A stretch of DNA of 64,000 bases from Sulfitobacter mediterraneus (GTDB lineage: Bacteria; Pseudomonadota; Alphaproteobacteria; Rhodobacterales; Rhodobacteraceae): NCBI RefSeq assembly GCF_003054325.1, contig NZ_QBKU01000005.1, forward strand, positions 265,316-329,315. The letters run 5' to 3'. The translations under genes and the position numbers were made by a program. Position 1 is the first letter of the stretch; each line of letters begins with the position of its first letter. The notes beneath the pieces are model-generated. The model had not been told where the DNA came from. It ran no database searches and saw only the letters and a program-made list of their open reading frames with translations. This document shows, in pieces, positions 1-9,433 of this stretch.

Positions 1-575
1 CGCTGGAGTTTGCCGCATTGGCCGCGCAGGCCCGCGCTGTGCATGTGATCGGCACCACCGGCATGTCAGACGACGAGATCGCGGCGCTTGAGCCAGCTTC
101 GCGTCATGCGGTGATCGTACGGGCCGGCAACATGAGCCTTGGCGTGAACTTGTTGACGCAGCTGACCAAACGTGTGGCTGCCGCATTAGATGAAGACTAC
201 GATATCGAAGTGATCGAGGCGCACCACAACCAAAAGGTCGATGCGCCCTCTGGCACCGCCCTGATGTTGGGTGAGGCCGCCGCCGAAGGGCGCGGCGTTG
301 CACTGAATGATGTGGCCGACCGTGGCCGCGATGGCATCACAGGCGCCCGCAAACGCGGCGACATCGGTTTCACGGCGATTCGCGGCGGTGATATTGTTGG
401 GGAGCACGATGTGATGTTCGCCGCCGCTGGCGAGCGGATCATCTTGCGCCATATCGCCTCTGACCGGTCGGTGTTTGCACGCGGCGCGCTCAAAGCTGCG
501 CTTTGGGGGCAGGGCCGTGCACCGGGACAATACGATATGCTCGATGTTCTGGGGCTGAATGACACGTCGGGCTAA
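1..575 (+). CDS. dapB: 4-hydroxy-tetrahydrodipicolinate reductase, 3' part (5' end outside window)
   Basis: Converts 4-hydroxy-tetrahydrodipicolinate to tetrahydrodipicolinate with NAD(P)H in the diaminopimelate route to lysine and peptidoglycan. The frame is open from base 3, so the gene is cut by the window edge and about 190 of the usual 265-270 residues are visible. Seen directly: the GTTGMS stretch of the nucleotide-binding half, and the family signature [16 protein letters not shown] with the catalytic histidine pair, the lysine and the DAPSGTA substrate-binding loop. A GEHDVMF segment and a C-terminal Y-DMLDVLGL tail are also normal for DapB. Its presence implies lysine is made through diaminopimelate. 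Confidence 0.95.
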   Translation, partial: LEFAALAAQARAVHVIGTTGMSDDEIAALEPASRHAVIVRAGNMSLGVNLLTQLTKRVAAALDEDYDIEVIEAHHNQKVDAPSGTALMLGEAAAEGRGVALNDVADRGRDGITGARKRGDIGFTAIRGGDIVGEHDVMFAAAGERIILRHIASDRSVFARGALKAALWGQGRAPGQYDMLDVLGLNDTSG

Positions 576-656
576 GCGCGTGGCCTTTCAGGTGATCTGA
601 CAGGGGAATTGCGGTCCAACAGTGCCCGATTTCCCAAAAAAATGTCCAAAATGAAA

Positions 657-671
657 CCAAACATGGTTTGG
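657..671. repeat. small inverted repeat upstream of the secreted protein gene
   Basis: CCAAAC-ATG-GTTTGG is a perfect 6-base stem with a 3-base loop, 40 bases before the next start codon. It could be an operator half-site pair or a weak hairpin. No T-tract follows, so it is not a terminator. Confidence 0.3.
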
Positions 672-710
672 AAACGTATCTGTTTCAGAACTTCTCTTTG
701 GAGGTGAGTG

Positions 711-1067
711 ATGAAACGATTGATTGCGTTGGGCGCTGCAACGCTGATGGCTTTGGCAGGCCCGGTCATTGCGGATTTTCAAAAGGTAAGCAGCCGCGCT
801 GAATTTGTGGCGCTTGTGGACGGCAAAACCCTGTCACGGCCCCTGGTGCGCCTACAGGTCAGTTCGGACGGACGGATCAGTGGGCGCGGGGCCACATGGG
901 ACATCAACGGACGCTGGCAATGGAAGGGCGGCTACCTGTGCCGCAGCCTTGAATGGGGCGGCGATGATCTTGGCTACAATTGTCAAGAAGTGCGGGTGAA
1001 TGGCCAACGCATGCGCATCACATCTGATCGCGGTACAGGCGATTCGGCTGAGTTCAAGCTGCGCTGA
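711..1067 (+). CDS. small secreted hypothetical protein
   Basis: Encodes about 118 residues. The first 21 or so (MKRLIALGAATLMALAGPVIA) form a typical Sec signal peptide with a K/R start, a hydrophobic core and an A-x-A-like cleavage site, so the mature protein of about 97 residues is probably periplasmic. The mature part has one Cys pair (C-R-S-L-E-W and Y-N-C-Q-E) that could form a disulfide, and glycine/tryptophan-rich strands (GRGATWDINGRWQWKGGYLC) suggestive of a small beta-barrel. I do not recognise a named family. The ATG was chosen over a GTG three bases earlier because GGAGG sits 6 bases before it. Confidence 0.75.
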   Translation: MKRLIALGAATLMALAGPVIADFQKVSSRAEFVALVDGKTLSRPLVRLQVSSDGRISGRGATWDINGRWQWKGGYLCRSLEWGGDDLGYNCQEVRVNGQRMRITSDRGTGDSAEFKLR

Positions 1068-1083
1068 TCAAAACGGGCGCTGA

Positions 1084-1287
1084 TCAAAAGTCGATCGCGA
1101 TGCCCTTTTTCTCCCAATCCCCATAACGCACGGGCTCTGGACCGTCGCGACCGCCCAATTCGGGTGGCAGATCCAGTGCCTCCGCCTGTTTGCGGCGTTC
1201 TGCGGCCTCGGCCAATGCGCGTTGCGCGGCTGGAGGCAGGTCTGCCTGTGGCTCTTTGCGGTCCGATCTCTGCGCAGTCTCTGTCAT
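1084..1287 (-). CDS. DUF1674 / succinate dehydrogenase assembly factor 4-like protein
   Basis: A 67-residue protein ending in RYGDWEKKGIAIDF, which matches the C-terminal hallmark (RYGDWE-x-x-G-x-x-DF) of the DUF1674/SDHAF4 family. In mitochondria SDHAF4 binds the flavoprotein subunit of succinate dehydrogenase during complex II assembly; a similar role in bacteria is inferred. The N-terminal half is charged and low in complexity, and the conserved part is residues 35-67. The start was chosen from the AGAGGA ribosome-binding site just upstream on the minus strand. It diverges from rsmB, and the short spacer must hold both promoters. Confidence 0.8.
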   Translation of the reverse strand: MTETAQRSDRKEPQADLPPAAQRALAEAAERRKQAEALDLPPELGGRDGPEPVRYGDWEKKGIAIDF

Positions 1288-1373
1288 GCTGTCCTCTTGA
1301 GGCATTCTGCGCATTGATATACGTGCCGATATGCCCACGACAACCCAAGACCCCGAATAGACAGGAAACCGCA

Positions 1374-2648
1374 ATGGCAGACACAGGCGTTCAAGCCCGC
1401 AGAAGTGCGGTGTATATGCTGGATCAAATTCTGGGGGATGAGCCGCGTTTGATGTCCGAACTGCTGGCGGGTGGGGTGTTGGACAAACTGCCCCCCGATG
1501 ACCGCGCCCGCGCCCAGCGGCTTGCCGTTGAAACTCTGCGCGGGTTGGAACGTGCGGATCGCCTGCTGCAAAAACACTTGAACAAGCAACCGCCGCTGAC
1601 CATTCGCAATGTGCTGCGTGTCGGCACTGTTGAACTGTGCCAAGGCGGCGCTGCGCATGGTGTAGTGAATGCGATGGTCAATCTCGTATCAAGCCATAAC
1701 AAATTGAGTCACCTCAAAGGCCTTACCAATGCGGTGCTGCGCAAAATCGCAACTGACGGCCCCGAGGCATGGGCCGCCCTGCGTGCCCCGCGCCTGCCCA
1801 AATGGTTGCGTGGCCCGTTGATTGAGGCATGGGGCCCAGATGCGATGGCGGCAATGGAAACGGCGCATTTTTCCGGTGCGCCGCTGGATTTGACCGCCAA
1901 GGGCGATGCAAAAGCATTGGCTGCGCTGGTGGGGGGAACTTTGCTGGAGACCGGCACCGTGCGCGTCGAAAACGCAGGCCAAGTGTCCGCAATGCCCGGT
2001 TTTGCCGAAGGCGAATGGTGGGTTCAAGATGCCGCTGCCGCGATCCCGGTACAGGTTTTGGCGCCCCAAAAGGGCGAAACTGTTCTGGACCTTTGTGCCG
2101 CGCCGGGCGGGAAAACGATGCAATTGGCCGCCGCTGGCGCAGAGGTGACGGCGGTTGATTCTTCGGTGCCTCGCATGGTGCGGGTCAAAGAAAACCTCGC
2201 ACGGGTTGGTCTCACGGCCAAAACCCTGACCAAAGATGCCCGCGCAGTGAAAGGCAGCTTTGATGCAATCTTGCTGGATGCGCCCTGTTCGGCCACCGGC
2301 ACAATGCGCCGCCACCCTGATTTGCCCTATGCCAAGGACGGGTCCGAATTTGGCGATCTGATCGAATTGCAGGGAAAGTTGATTGACCACGCTTGGACAT
2401 TGCTCAAACCCGGCGGTCGTCTGGTGTTTTGTACATGCAGCCTGCTGCCCGACGAGGGTGAAGTGCAAGTGGACGAGGCACTGGAGCGGCACGAGGATAT
2501 GACCGTGGACCGCGATGCCCTGAGGCGCGATGGTGTCTCGGAGGATTGGATCACCACCGAAGGCGGCCTGCGGTTGCGCCCGGACTTCTGGGCGGATCAA
2601 GGCGGCATGGACGGGTTCTACATCGCCTGTCTGCGCAAGGCGGGTTGA
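1374..2648 (+). CDS. rsmB: 16S rRNA m5C967 methyltransferase (RsmB/Sun family)
   Basis: A 424-residue SAM-dependent RNA cytosine-5 methyltransferase of the NOL1/NOP2/Sun family. The N-terminal 150 residues form the NusB-like RNA-binding domain typical of RsmB. The catalytic half shows the SAM motif LDLCAAPGGKTMQLA, motif IV DAPCSATGTMRRHPD with the Pro-Cys pair, and motif VI FCTCSLLPDEGE with the TCS catalytic cysteine. The ATG starting MADTGVQARRSAVY was chosen; an upstream in-frame extension would run antisense through the divergent DUF1674 gene. Length is close to the family norm (about 430). Confidence 0.95.
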   Translation: MADTGVQARRSAVYMLDQILGDEPRLMSELLAGGVLDKLPPDDRARAQRLAVETLRGLERADRLLQKHLNKQPPLTIRNVLRVGTVELCQGGAAHGVVNAMVNLVSSHNKLSHLKGLTNAVLRKIATDGPEAWAALRAPRLPKWLRGPLIEAWGPDAMAAMETAHFSGAPLDLTAKGDAKALAALVGGTLLETGTVRVENAGQVSAMPGFAEGEWWVQDAAAAIPVQVLAPQKGETVLDLCAAPGGKTMQLAAAGAEVTAVDSSVPRMVRVKENLARVGLTAKTLTKDARAVKGSFDAILLDAPCSATGTMRRHPDLPYAKDGSEFGDLIELQGKLIDHAWTLLKPGGRLVFCTCSLLPDEGEVQVDEALERHEDMTVDRDALRRDGVSEDWITTEGGLRLRPDFWADQGGMDGFYIACLRKAG

Positions 2649-3401
2649 TCAGCCTGCGGTCTCTGGCGGATTGTTGATCGCCAGATAGGCGGCATTGGGA
2701 ATGTGGGTCAAACCCTTGAGGCAAAGCGCGTCACGGTCCGCTTGATCCAGCCCCGCGATCGCCGCCGAGACTGCGTCGTATGTCGCCTGCCGGTCGACAC
2801 CAGCCGCCGCGATATAGGGCAGGCCGGGGGTCGGAGGGGTTTGGGCCAGAACCCGCAGATCAACTGCAAAATCATCGTATTTCTGGATCAATTCCCACGT
2901 CACCACGTCGAGCGCGGCAATATCTGCCCGCCCTTCCGCCACGGCGCGGGCCGAATTGAGATGCCCATGGCTTTGACTGCGGTTCTCAAACCAGAAACCA
3001 TGCTTTTGGGCCAATGCATATGGCGCCGCATAGCCAGATTGCGAAAAGGTCTGATTATAGGTGAATAGCGCATCGCGATAGGCAGGCAGGTCTGTCCGCT
3101 GATCATCCGCCCGCACCACAATCACGCTGTTGTAATAGCCTGCATCACAGCCCTTTACGCCATAGTCCGGCGTGCCGATCAGCGTGACCTTGTCATGCAG
3201 CCATTTGCGGTAGGGCATGCCGCAGGTCTGGCTCAGCACCAGGTCATCGGCGGCCCAGACTTCAAATTCATCTCGGGTATTGTCAGGCTGATCCGGTGCC
3301 ACGATGCCGCGCTGGGCGAGTTCCGCGCGGATCAAAGCCCAATACCGATCATGGGCCTGAGCATTCTCGGGGCGCAAATACATCATCAAGCTGGCAATCA
3401 C
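2649..3401 (-). CDS. PhnD-like phosphate/phosphonate-type substrate-binding protein without a signal peptide
   Basis: About 250 residues resembling the periplasmic binding fold of PhnD-type (phosphate/phosphite/phosphonate) ABC receptors: DDLVLSQTCGMPYRKWL, the ligand-loop region YNSVIVVRADDQRTDL and an ARAVAEGRADIAALDVVTWEL segment. The probable start is a GTG giving VIASLMMYLRPENA, preceded by GAGG. A longer GTG start 54 bases upstream is possible. With either start I see no clear signal peptide, and no ABC permease or ATPase lies beside it. It may be a cytoplasmic sensor-like member or lost its transporter. The stop abuts the stop of rsmB, so the two genes converge. Confidence 0.75.
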   Translation of the reverse strand: MIASLMMYLRPENAQAHDRYWALIRAELAQRGIVAPDQPDNTRDEFEVWAADDLVLSQTCGMPYRKWLHDKVTLIGTPDYGVKGCDAGYYNSVIVVRADDQRTDLPAYRDALFTYNQTFSQSGYAAPYALAQKHGFWFENRSQSHGHLNSARAVAEGRADIAALDVVTWELIQKYDDFAVDLRVLAQTPPTPGLPYIAAAGVDRQATYDAVSAAIAGLDQADRDALCLKGLTHIPNAAYLAINNPPETAG

Positions 3402-3576
3402 GGGCAATCCTCGGCTGGTTTCAAGGTGCAGTTCTAACCGCGTCAAGCTGATCACAACAGCCCATTTGCGACCAAACCCGCCGATGCTACCCTACTGGGG
3501 CAAAAAGCGGTGACTCAGCGTCTTGTGCGGGCTATGCTTGCGTCAAACGCCGTCAGAGCGTCAAGGGCAGCGAGAT

Positions 3577-5325
3577 ATGTTCAATATGACCAGCTTGAAA
3601 GCGCGCAAGGCGCGGTTTCTCAATCGGTGGCACGCCCGCGCGGCGACCCGCACCCGTGCGCAGGTCAAAGGATTCGTGTCATCACCTGAGCCCCGCACCA
3701 TCGGATCGTTCGCCCGCGGGCGGCAATTGATCGCGGGCAATTTTCTGTTTGCCGGAACTTTGGTGAATGCGCCCGGCCAGTCTATGTGGGCGATCGACCC
3801 GCCAGACGCGAATTATGCCGCTGAACTACAAGGGTTTTCCTGGCTTGATGATCTGGCCGCATTGGGCGATCCGGCGGCGCGGTCTGCGGCGCAGGACTGG
3901 CTTTGGGGCTGGATCGAGACCTATGGCAAGGGCAAGGGGCCGGGGTGGACACCTGACCTGACGGGCCGCCGTTTGATCCGTTGGATCAACCACGCGCTGT
4001 TCGTGCTGCGCGGTCAGGAAGCGGCACAAAGCAAAGCATTCTACCGATCCCTTGAACAACAGACCCAATTCCTCTCCCGCCGTTGGCGGGGCGCGGCACC
4101 GGGTTTGCCGCGCTTTGAGGCGCTTACTGGTTTGATCTACGCCGGTCTCGCCCTCGAAGGGCAAGAGGCGCTGGCCGATCCCGCGATCAAAGCGCTGGCC
4201 CGCGAATGCAGCATTCAGATCGACGATCAGGGCGGTTTGCCCACCCGCAACCCCGAAGAACTGCTGGCCGTGTTTACCCTTCTGACTTGGGCGGGCGCGG
4301 CACTGCATGATGTTGGCCGCACGCCACCCCGAGAACACCTCGCTGCGATTGAACGGATCGCACCCACCCTGCGCAGCCTGCGTCATGCCGATGGCGGTTT
4401 GGCGCGGTTCCACGGCGGCGGGCGCGGTGTTGAAGGCTGGCTTGACCATGCGCTGGCCGCCTCCAACGTCCGTGCAACGCAGCCCGAAGGCCTTGCCATG
4501 GGGTATGCCCGCTTGTCCGCAGGGCGCACCAGCGTTGTGATTGATGCAGACACGCCGCCGATTGAGGATGCCTCGGTGAATGCCCATGCCTCGACGCTGG
4601 CATTTGAATTGACCTCCGGTCGTCGCCCGTTGGTCGTGAACTGCGGATCGGGCGCGTCTTTCGGCCTTGAATGGCGCCGAGCAGGGCGGGCAACGCCCTC
4701 GCATTCCGCCTTGTCGTTGGGCGGGTTTTCCAGCGCCCGATTGGCCGAACCGGATCGCCATTCAGGTCTGGAAGAGCTGATCGAGGGGCCAACCCATGTG
4801 CCGGTTGAAATCAGCAGCGCCCCCGATGGCCTGCGGTTTCAGGGCGGTCACAACGGCTATGTCAAATCCCATGGTTTGACCCATGCCCGCACGCTTGAAC
4901 TCACGCTGGACGGTCGCGGGATTGCCGGCGAGGATATGCTGCTGGCGATGGAGGATGGCGACAAGCGACGCTTTGACGCGGCGCTGGACGCGGGAGAGCT
5001 GAAAGGCTTGCGCTTTGACATCCGTTTCCATCTGCATCCGGATGTGGATGCGACGCTGGATTTAGGCGGCGCGGCTGTTTCGATGGCGTTAAAGAGCGGG
5101 GAAATCTGGGTTTTCCGCCATGACGGGGCGCATAACCTTTCGCTTGATCCGGGGGTCTATCTTGAGACAACCCGCCTCAAACCCCGCGCGGCACAGCAAA
5201 TTGTCCTAACCGGGATGGCATTTACCTATGCCACACGCATCAGGTGGTCCTTGTCCAAAGCGCAGGAAACTGCGATTGGCGTGCGTGATCTGTCTATGGA
5301 CGATCCCTATTCTGATGACGACTGA
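3577..5325 (+). CDS. heparinase II/III family protein
   Basis: About 582 residues. The N-terminal two thirds form an alpha-helical region rich in W and L ([33 protein letters not shown]). The C-terminal part carries the heparinase II/III-like beta domain, with [23 protein letters not shown] and [13 protein letters not shown] containing the conserved H and S/N pattern. Members are commonly found beside rsmB and purH in Rhodobacterales and are annotated as polysaccharide lyase-like; the actual substrate is unknown. No signal peptide is obvious, so a cytoplasmic or non-classically exported protein is likely. The start was placed at [17 protein letters not shown] nine bases later is an alternative. 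Confidence 0.85.
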   Translation: MFNMTSLKARKARFLNRWHARAATRTRAQVKGFVSSPEPRTIGSFARGRQLIAGNFLFAGTLVNAPGQSMWAIDPPDANYAAELQGFSWLDDLAALGDPAARSAAQDWLWGWIETYGKGKGPGWTPDLTGRRLIRWINHALFVLRGQEAAQSKAFYRSLEQQTQFLSRRWRGAAPGLPRFEALTGLIYAGLALEGQEALADPAIKALARECSIQIDDQGGLPTRNPEELLAVFTLLTWAGAALHDVGRTPPREHLAAIERIAPTLRSLRHADGGLARFHGGGRGVEGWLDHALAASNVRATQPEGLAMGYARLSAGRTSVVIDADTPPIEDASVNAHASTLAFELTSGRRPLVVNCGSGASFGLEWRRAGRATPSHSALSLGGFSSARLAEPDRHSGLEELIEGPTHVPVEISSAPDGLRFQGGHNGYVKSHGLTHARTLELTLDGRGIAGEDMLLAMEDGDKRRFDAALDAGELKGLRFDIRFHLHPDVDATLDLGGAAVSMALKSGEIWVFRHDGAHNLSLDPGVYLETTRLKPRAAQQIVLTGMAFTYATRIRWSLSKAQETAIGVRDLSMDDPYSDDD

Positions 5326-5341
5326 CCAAAGGACCACTGCC

Positions 5342-6928
5342 ATGCCTGATTTTGCCCCCGTCAAACGCGCCCTCCTTTCCGTTTCCGACAAGACCGGGTT
5401 GGTCGAACTGGGCAAGGCATTGGCCGGGCACGGCGTTGAATTGCTCAGCACAGGCGGCACCGCCAAGGCGCTGCGCGAGGCGGGTCTCGACGTTAAAGAC
5501 GTGGCCGAGGTCACCGGCTTCCCCGAGATGATGGATGGCCGGGTAAAGACGCTGCATCCGGTGGTGCATGGTGGTCTGCTGGCCCTGCGTGACAATGATG
5601 ATCACGTTGCCGCGATGAACGAACACAACATTGGCGGCATTGATCTGGTGGTGGTCAATCTCTATCCGTTTGAGGCCACCGTAGCCAAAGGCGCCGAATA
5701 CGCCGAGGTGATCGAAAACATCGATATCGGCGGACCTGCGATGATCCGCTCTGCCGCCAAGAACCATGGCTTTGTCAACGTTGTGGTCGACACCGAAGAT
5801 TATGCCGCCGTGATCGCCGAACTGGAGGCCAACAGCGGCCAAACCTCCTATGCCCTGCGTCAGCGACTGGCACAGACGGCTTATGCCCGTACCGCGGCCT
5901 ATGACACCGCCGTCAGCACATGGATGGCCGCGCAGGTGGATGCCACACCGCGCCGCCGCACCTTTGGCGGCACCTTGGCGCAAAGCCTGCGCTATGGCGA
6001 AAACCCGCATCAGCAGGCGGCATTCTACACCGATGGCACAAACCGCCCCGGCGTGGCGACCGCGCAGCAGCATCAGGGCAAGGAACTGTCCTACAACAAC
6101 ATCAACGACACCGATGCCGCCTTTGAACTGGTCAGCGAATTTGCCCCCGCGGGCGGTCCGGCCTGCGCGATCATCAAACATGCCAATCCCTGCGGTGTGG
6201 CAACGGGGTCAACCATGGTGGAGGCCTACACCCGTGCTTTTGATTGCGACCGGACATCGGCCTTTGGTGGGATCATCGCATTGAACCAAACATTGGACGG
6301 GGAGACCGCTGAAGCGATCAGCGGGATCTTTACCGAAGTCGTGATTGCCCCCGGCGCTGATGCGGATGCGGTTGCCGTGTTTGCCAAAAAGAAAAACCTG
6401 CGCCTGCTAACCACCGATGGTCTGGCCAACGCCGGTGCCGCGCAATTGGCCGTGCGCCAAGTGTCCGGTGGTTTTCTGGTGCAGGACAAAGATGTGGGCC
6501 GGATCACGCGGGATGACCTCAAGGTTGTGACCAAACGCGCGCCATCTGATCAGGAACTCAGCGATCTGTTGTTCGCCTGGACCGTGGCCAAACACGTCAA
6601 ATCCAACGCGATCATCTATGTCAAAGACGGCGCAACCGTAGGGGTTGGTGCAGGCCAGATGAGCCGCGTGGACAGCACACGCATTGCTGCCCGCAAAGCA
6701 CAGGACATGGCCGAGGCGATGGGCCTGCCCGCGCCGCTGACCCAAGGGTCGGTTGTGGCCTCTGATGCGTTTTTCCCTTTTGCGGACGGTTTGATCACCG
6801 CCGCCGAAGCGGGCGCAACCGCGCTCATCCAACCGGGCGGCTCTATGCGCGATGACGAAGTGATTGCAGCGGCGGATGAGGCGGGTCTTGCGATGGTCTT
6901 TACCGGCATGCGCCACTTCCGGCATTAA
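5342..6928 (+). CDS. purH: bifunctional AICAR formyltransferase / IMP cyclohydrolase
   Basis: Catalyses the last two steps of purine biosynthesis, AICAR to FAICAR to IMP. It is 528 residues, the normal length. The N-terminal MGS-like cyclohydrolase domain ([44 protein letters not shown]) covers residues 1-190. The transformylase domain follows, with [13 protein letters not shown], the catalytic KHANPCGVA loop, DRTSAFGG and [10 protein letters not shown]. Its ATG lies 16 bases after the heparinase stop with AAGGA in front, so the two genes are probably cotranscribed. Confidence 0.98.
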   Translation: MPDFAPVKRALLSVSDKTGLVELGKALAGHGVELLSTGGTAKALREAGLDVKDVAEVTGFPEMMDGRVKTLHPVVHGGLLALRDNDDHVAAMNEHNIGGIDLVVVNLYPFEATVAKGAEYAEVIENIDIGGPAMIRSAAKNHGFVNVVVDTEDYAAVIAELEANSGQTSYALRQRLAQTAYARTAAYDTAVSTWMAAQVDATPRRRTFGGTLAQSLRYGENPHQQAAFYTDGTNRPGVATAQQHQGKELSYNNINDTDAAFELVSEFAPAGGPACAIIKHANPCGVATGSTMVEAYTRAFDCDRTSAFGGIIALNQTLDGETAEAISGIFTEVVIAPGADADAVAVFAKKKNLRLLTTDGLANAGAAQLAVRQVSGGFLVQDKDVGRITRDDLKVVTKRAPSDQELSDLLFAWTVAKHVKSNAIIYVKDGATVGVGAGQMSRVDSTRIAARKAQDMAEAMGLPAPLTQGSVVASDAFFPFADGLITAAEAGATALIQPGGSMRDDEVIAAADEAGLAMVFTGMRHFRH

Positions 6929-6943
6929 GACAGAGGGCGGCAG

Positions 6944-7441
6944 ATGCGTATCTTTTATTGGGCCGGATTTGCCGCCTTCTTGCTGGACCAGATCAGTAAG
7001 TACATTGTGATCCACCTGATGGATCTGTCGCGCATCCGCGCGATTGACGTGATGCCGCCGATCCTCAATTTCCGGTACGGCGAAAATCGCGGGATCAATT
7101 TCGGCATTCTGGGTGATGCCCCTGATGCCAGCCGCTGGGTGCTGATCGGGTTGGCTCTAGTAATCTGCCTTGGCGTGTATTTTTGGATGCGCCGGGCCAA
7201 GACCGGCGTTTTGGCGCAGATCAGCGCCGGATTGCTTGTCGGCGGTGCTTTGGCAAATGTCGCGGACCGGGTCATCTATGGCTACGTTTTGGATTTTCTG
7301 AACATGTCGTGCTGCGGCATCAACAACCCCTTTGTTTTCAACGTTGCGGACATCTTTATCTTTGCGGGCGCTATCGGTTTGGTCTTTTTTGTCGATGACC
7401 CAAAAAAGGCTGGAAAAGCGACTGCGAAAAAACATAAGTGA
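6944..7441 (+). CDS. lspA: lipoprotein signal peptidase (signal peptidase II)
   Basis: Membrane aspartyl protease that removes the signal peptide of diacylglyceryl prolipoproteins. It has 165 residues with four hydrophobic segments. LDQISK near the N-terminus, N105-V-A-D108-R and N133-V-A-D136 carry the two catalytic aspartates. The usual N-x-G-AAF loop reads ENRGINFG. It starts 15 bases after purH, and its own substrate type, a lipoprotein, is encoded next. Confidence 0.95.
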   Translation: MRIFYWAGFAAFLLDQISKYIVIHLMDLSRIRAIDVMPPILNFRYGENRGINFGILGDAPDASRWVLIGLALVICLGVYFWMRRAKTGVLAQISAGLLVGGALANVADRVIYGYVLDFLNMSCCGINNPFVFNVADIFIFAGAIGLVFFVDDPKKAGKATAKKHK

Positions 7442-7492
7442 CATTGCCCACCTGCCTGCGATATTGAAAGGCAGACCCATAGGAGACGACCC

Positions 7493-7996
7493 ATGCGCCG
7501 TATCGCTTTGATTGCCCTGATCCCGCTGGCCCTTGCGGCTTGCTCCAATCAGGGATTGAGAGATCTGCGCAGCTCTTCTGATGGGCCGGATGAGTTTATG
7601 ATCCAACCGGTAAAGCCGCTTGAATCTCCGGACAACTACGCAACGCTGCCTGCGCCGACACCGGGCAAAGCCAACCTGACGGACCGTTCTGCGCTGAATG
7701 AGGGTGTGCAAGCCTTTGGCGGGCGTCCGCAATCGGCGGATGCGGGTATCCCGGCCAGCGACGGTGCATTGGTGCGTCACGCCAGCCGCAATGGGGTGTC
7801 GGCCAACATCCGCGAGGAACTGGCCGAGACTGACGCCAAGTTCCGCAAGCGCAAGGCGCGGTTCACCCAGTTCCGCATCGTGCCTGTGGATCGCTACAAT
7901 CAGGCGTACAAACGTCAGGCTCTTGATGCCGACAAAGAGGCCCGCCGCTGGCGCCGCGCCGGGGCACGCACCCCGTCTGCACCCCCGGCAAATTGA
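7493..7996 (+). CDS. lipoprotein of the DUF3035 family, BamF-like
   Basis: A 167-residue lipoprotein: the signal peptide ends in LALAAC, a clear lipobox with Cys17. The mature part begins SNQGLRDLRSSSDGPDEFMI and includes PLESPDNYATLPAPTPG, a pattern I associate with DUF3035 proteins, which have been described as the BamF subunit of the outer-membrane beta-barrel assembly machine in Alphaproteobacteria. The C-terminal 60 residues are highly basic (KFRKRKARFTQFR, KRQALDADKEARRWRRAG). It sits between lspA and the M16 peptidase pair, consistent with an envelope-biogenesis operon. Confidence 0.8.
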   Translation: MRRIALIALIPLALAACSNQGLRDLRSSSDGPDEFMIQPVKPLESPDNYATLPAPTPGKANLTDRSALNEGVQAFGGRPQSADAGIPASDGALVRHASRNGVSANIREELAETDAKFRKRKARFTQFRIVPVDRYNQAYKRQALDADKEARRWRRAGARTPSAPPAN

Positions 7997-8089
7997 TCAA
8001 GTGTCATCGCTGAAAGTGCAGATCGCCCCTTGATTGTACGCGCAACCCGCGTACCTAAATGCACAAGCGAAACATTCAAAGGACGCTCC

Positions 8090-9433
8090 ATGTTCAAAGC
8101 GCCGATTTTTGCGGCCTTGGCGGCGGTTTTCCTGCCGTTTGCCGCAGGCCATGCCACTGCCAACGAAGCGGTCAGCCATTTCACCCTTGAAAACGGGATG
8201 GATGTGGTCGTGGTCGAAGATCACCGCGCCCCGGTTGTGCAACAGATGGTCTGGTATCGCGCCGGATCTGCGGATGAGCCGAAGGGCGCATCAGGTGTTG
8301 CGCATTTTCTGGAACATTTGCTGTTCAAAGCGACTGACAAAATGGATTCGGGCGAGTTTTCCGCGACCGTGGCCGCAAACGGCGGGCGCGACAACGCCTT
8401 TACCAGCTATGACTACACTGCCTATTTTCAACGTGTGGCGGCAGACCGTCTGGAACTGATGATGCGGATGGAAAGCGACCGGATGCGCAACATCCGCCTG
8501 ACGCCTGACAACATTCGCACCGAACGCGACGTGATCTTGGAAGAACGCAACCAGCGCACCGAGAACAATCCATCCGCCCTTCTCAACGAACAAATGAACG
8601 CAGCGCAGTATCTCAACCACCGCTACGGCGTGCCCATTATCGGTTGGAAACACGAGATGCAGACACTCGATCTGGATGACGCGCTTTCGTTCTATGAAAC
8701 CTATTATAGCCCGAACAACGCCATTCTGGTGGTCTCAGGTGATGTGGAGCCCGAAGAGGTCCGCGTTTTGGCCGAGAAGTATTATGGCGTGATCCCGGCC
8801 AATCCTGATCTGCCCGAACGCCTGCGCACCGAAGAACCGCCCCAGAACGCGGAGCGGCGGCTGGTTTTTCGCGATCCGCGCGTAGCACAGCCCTATGTCA
8901 GCCGGTCCTATCTGGCCCCGGAGCGTGATCCGGGCGAACAGGAAAAGGCCGCTGCATTGACCATTCTGGCGGAAATCCTCGGGGGTGGCACGACCTCTTT
9001 CCTCGCCGAGAAGATGCAGTTCGACACGCAGGTCGCGACTTACACGGCGGCCTATTATCGAGGCAGTTCCCTTGATGACACCACGTTCAATTTCATCGTT
9101 GTTCCGGCAGAGGGCGTCACCCTGCAACAGGCCGAAGATGCCCTCGATGCGGCGCTCGCGGATTTTACCGAGACCGGCGTTGATGCTGAGCAACTTGACC
9201 GGATCAAACTGCAAATCCGGGCCTCGCAGATCTATGCCCGCGATGACGCCGACAGCGTTGCCAACCGTTATGGCCAGGCGCTGGCGATGGGGATGACTGT
9301 GCAAGACGTGCAAGACTGGCCGAATGTGCTTGAGGCCGTAACCGCACAGGACATCATGCAGGCGGCCGGCGAAGTTCTGGACCGGCGGGCGTCCGTCACC
9401 GGATGGCTGATGAAAGCGGAGGCGGCCCAATGA
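8090..9433 (+). CDS. M16 family zinc metallopeptidase (active subunit), exported
   Basis: About 447 residues with an N-terminal signal peptide (MFKAPIFAALAAVFLPFAAGHATA). The inverted zinc motif H72-F-L-E75-H76 is present in GVAHFLEHLLFK, and the third ligand is expected in the ERDVILEERN helix. A second M16 half follows (residues 190-400). It overlaps the next gene by ATGA and is very probably the catalytic partner of a periplasmic two-subunit peptidase, like the M16B pairs related to mitochondrial processing peptidase. Substrates are unknown. Confidence 0.92.
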   Translation: MFKAPIFAALAAVFLPFAAGHATANEAVSHFTLENGMDVVVVEDHRAPVVQQMVWYRAGSADEPKGASGVAHFLEHLLFKATDKMDSGEFSATVAANGGRDNAFTSYDYTAYFQRVAADRLELMMRMESDRMRNIRLTPDNIRTERDVILEERNQRTENNPSALLNEQMNAAQYLNHRYGVPIIGWKHEMQTLDLDDALSFYETYYSPNNAILVVSGDVEPEEVRVLAEKYYGVIPANPDLPERLRTEEPPQNAERRLVFRDPRVAQPYVSRSYLAPERDPGEQEKAAALTILAEILGGGTTSFLAEKMQFDTQVATYTAAYYRGSSLDDTTFNFIVVPAEGVTLQQAEDALDAALADFTETGVDAEQLDRIKLQIRASQIYARDDADSVANRYGQALAMGMTVQDVQDWPNVLEAVTAQDIMQAAGEVLDRRASVTGWLMKAEAAQ

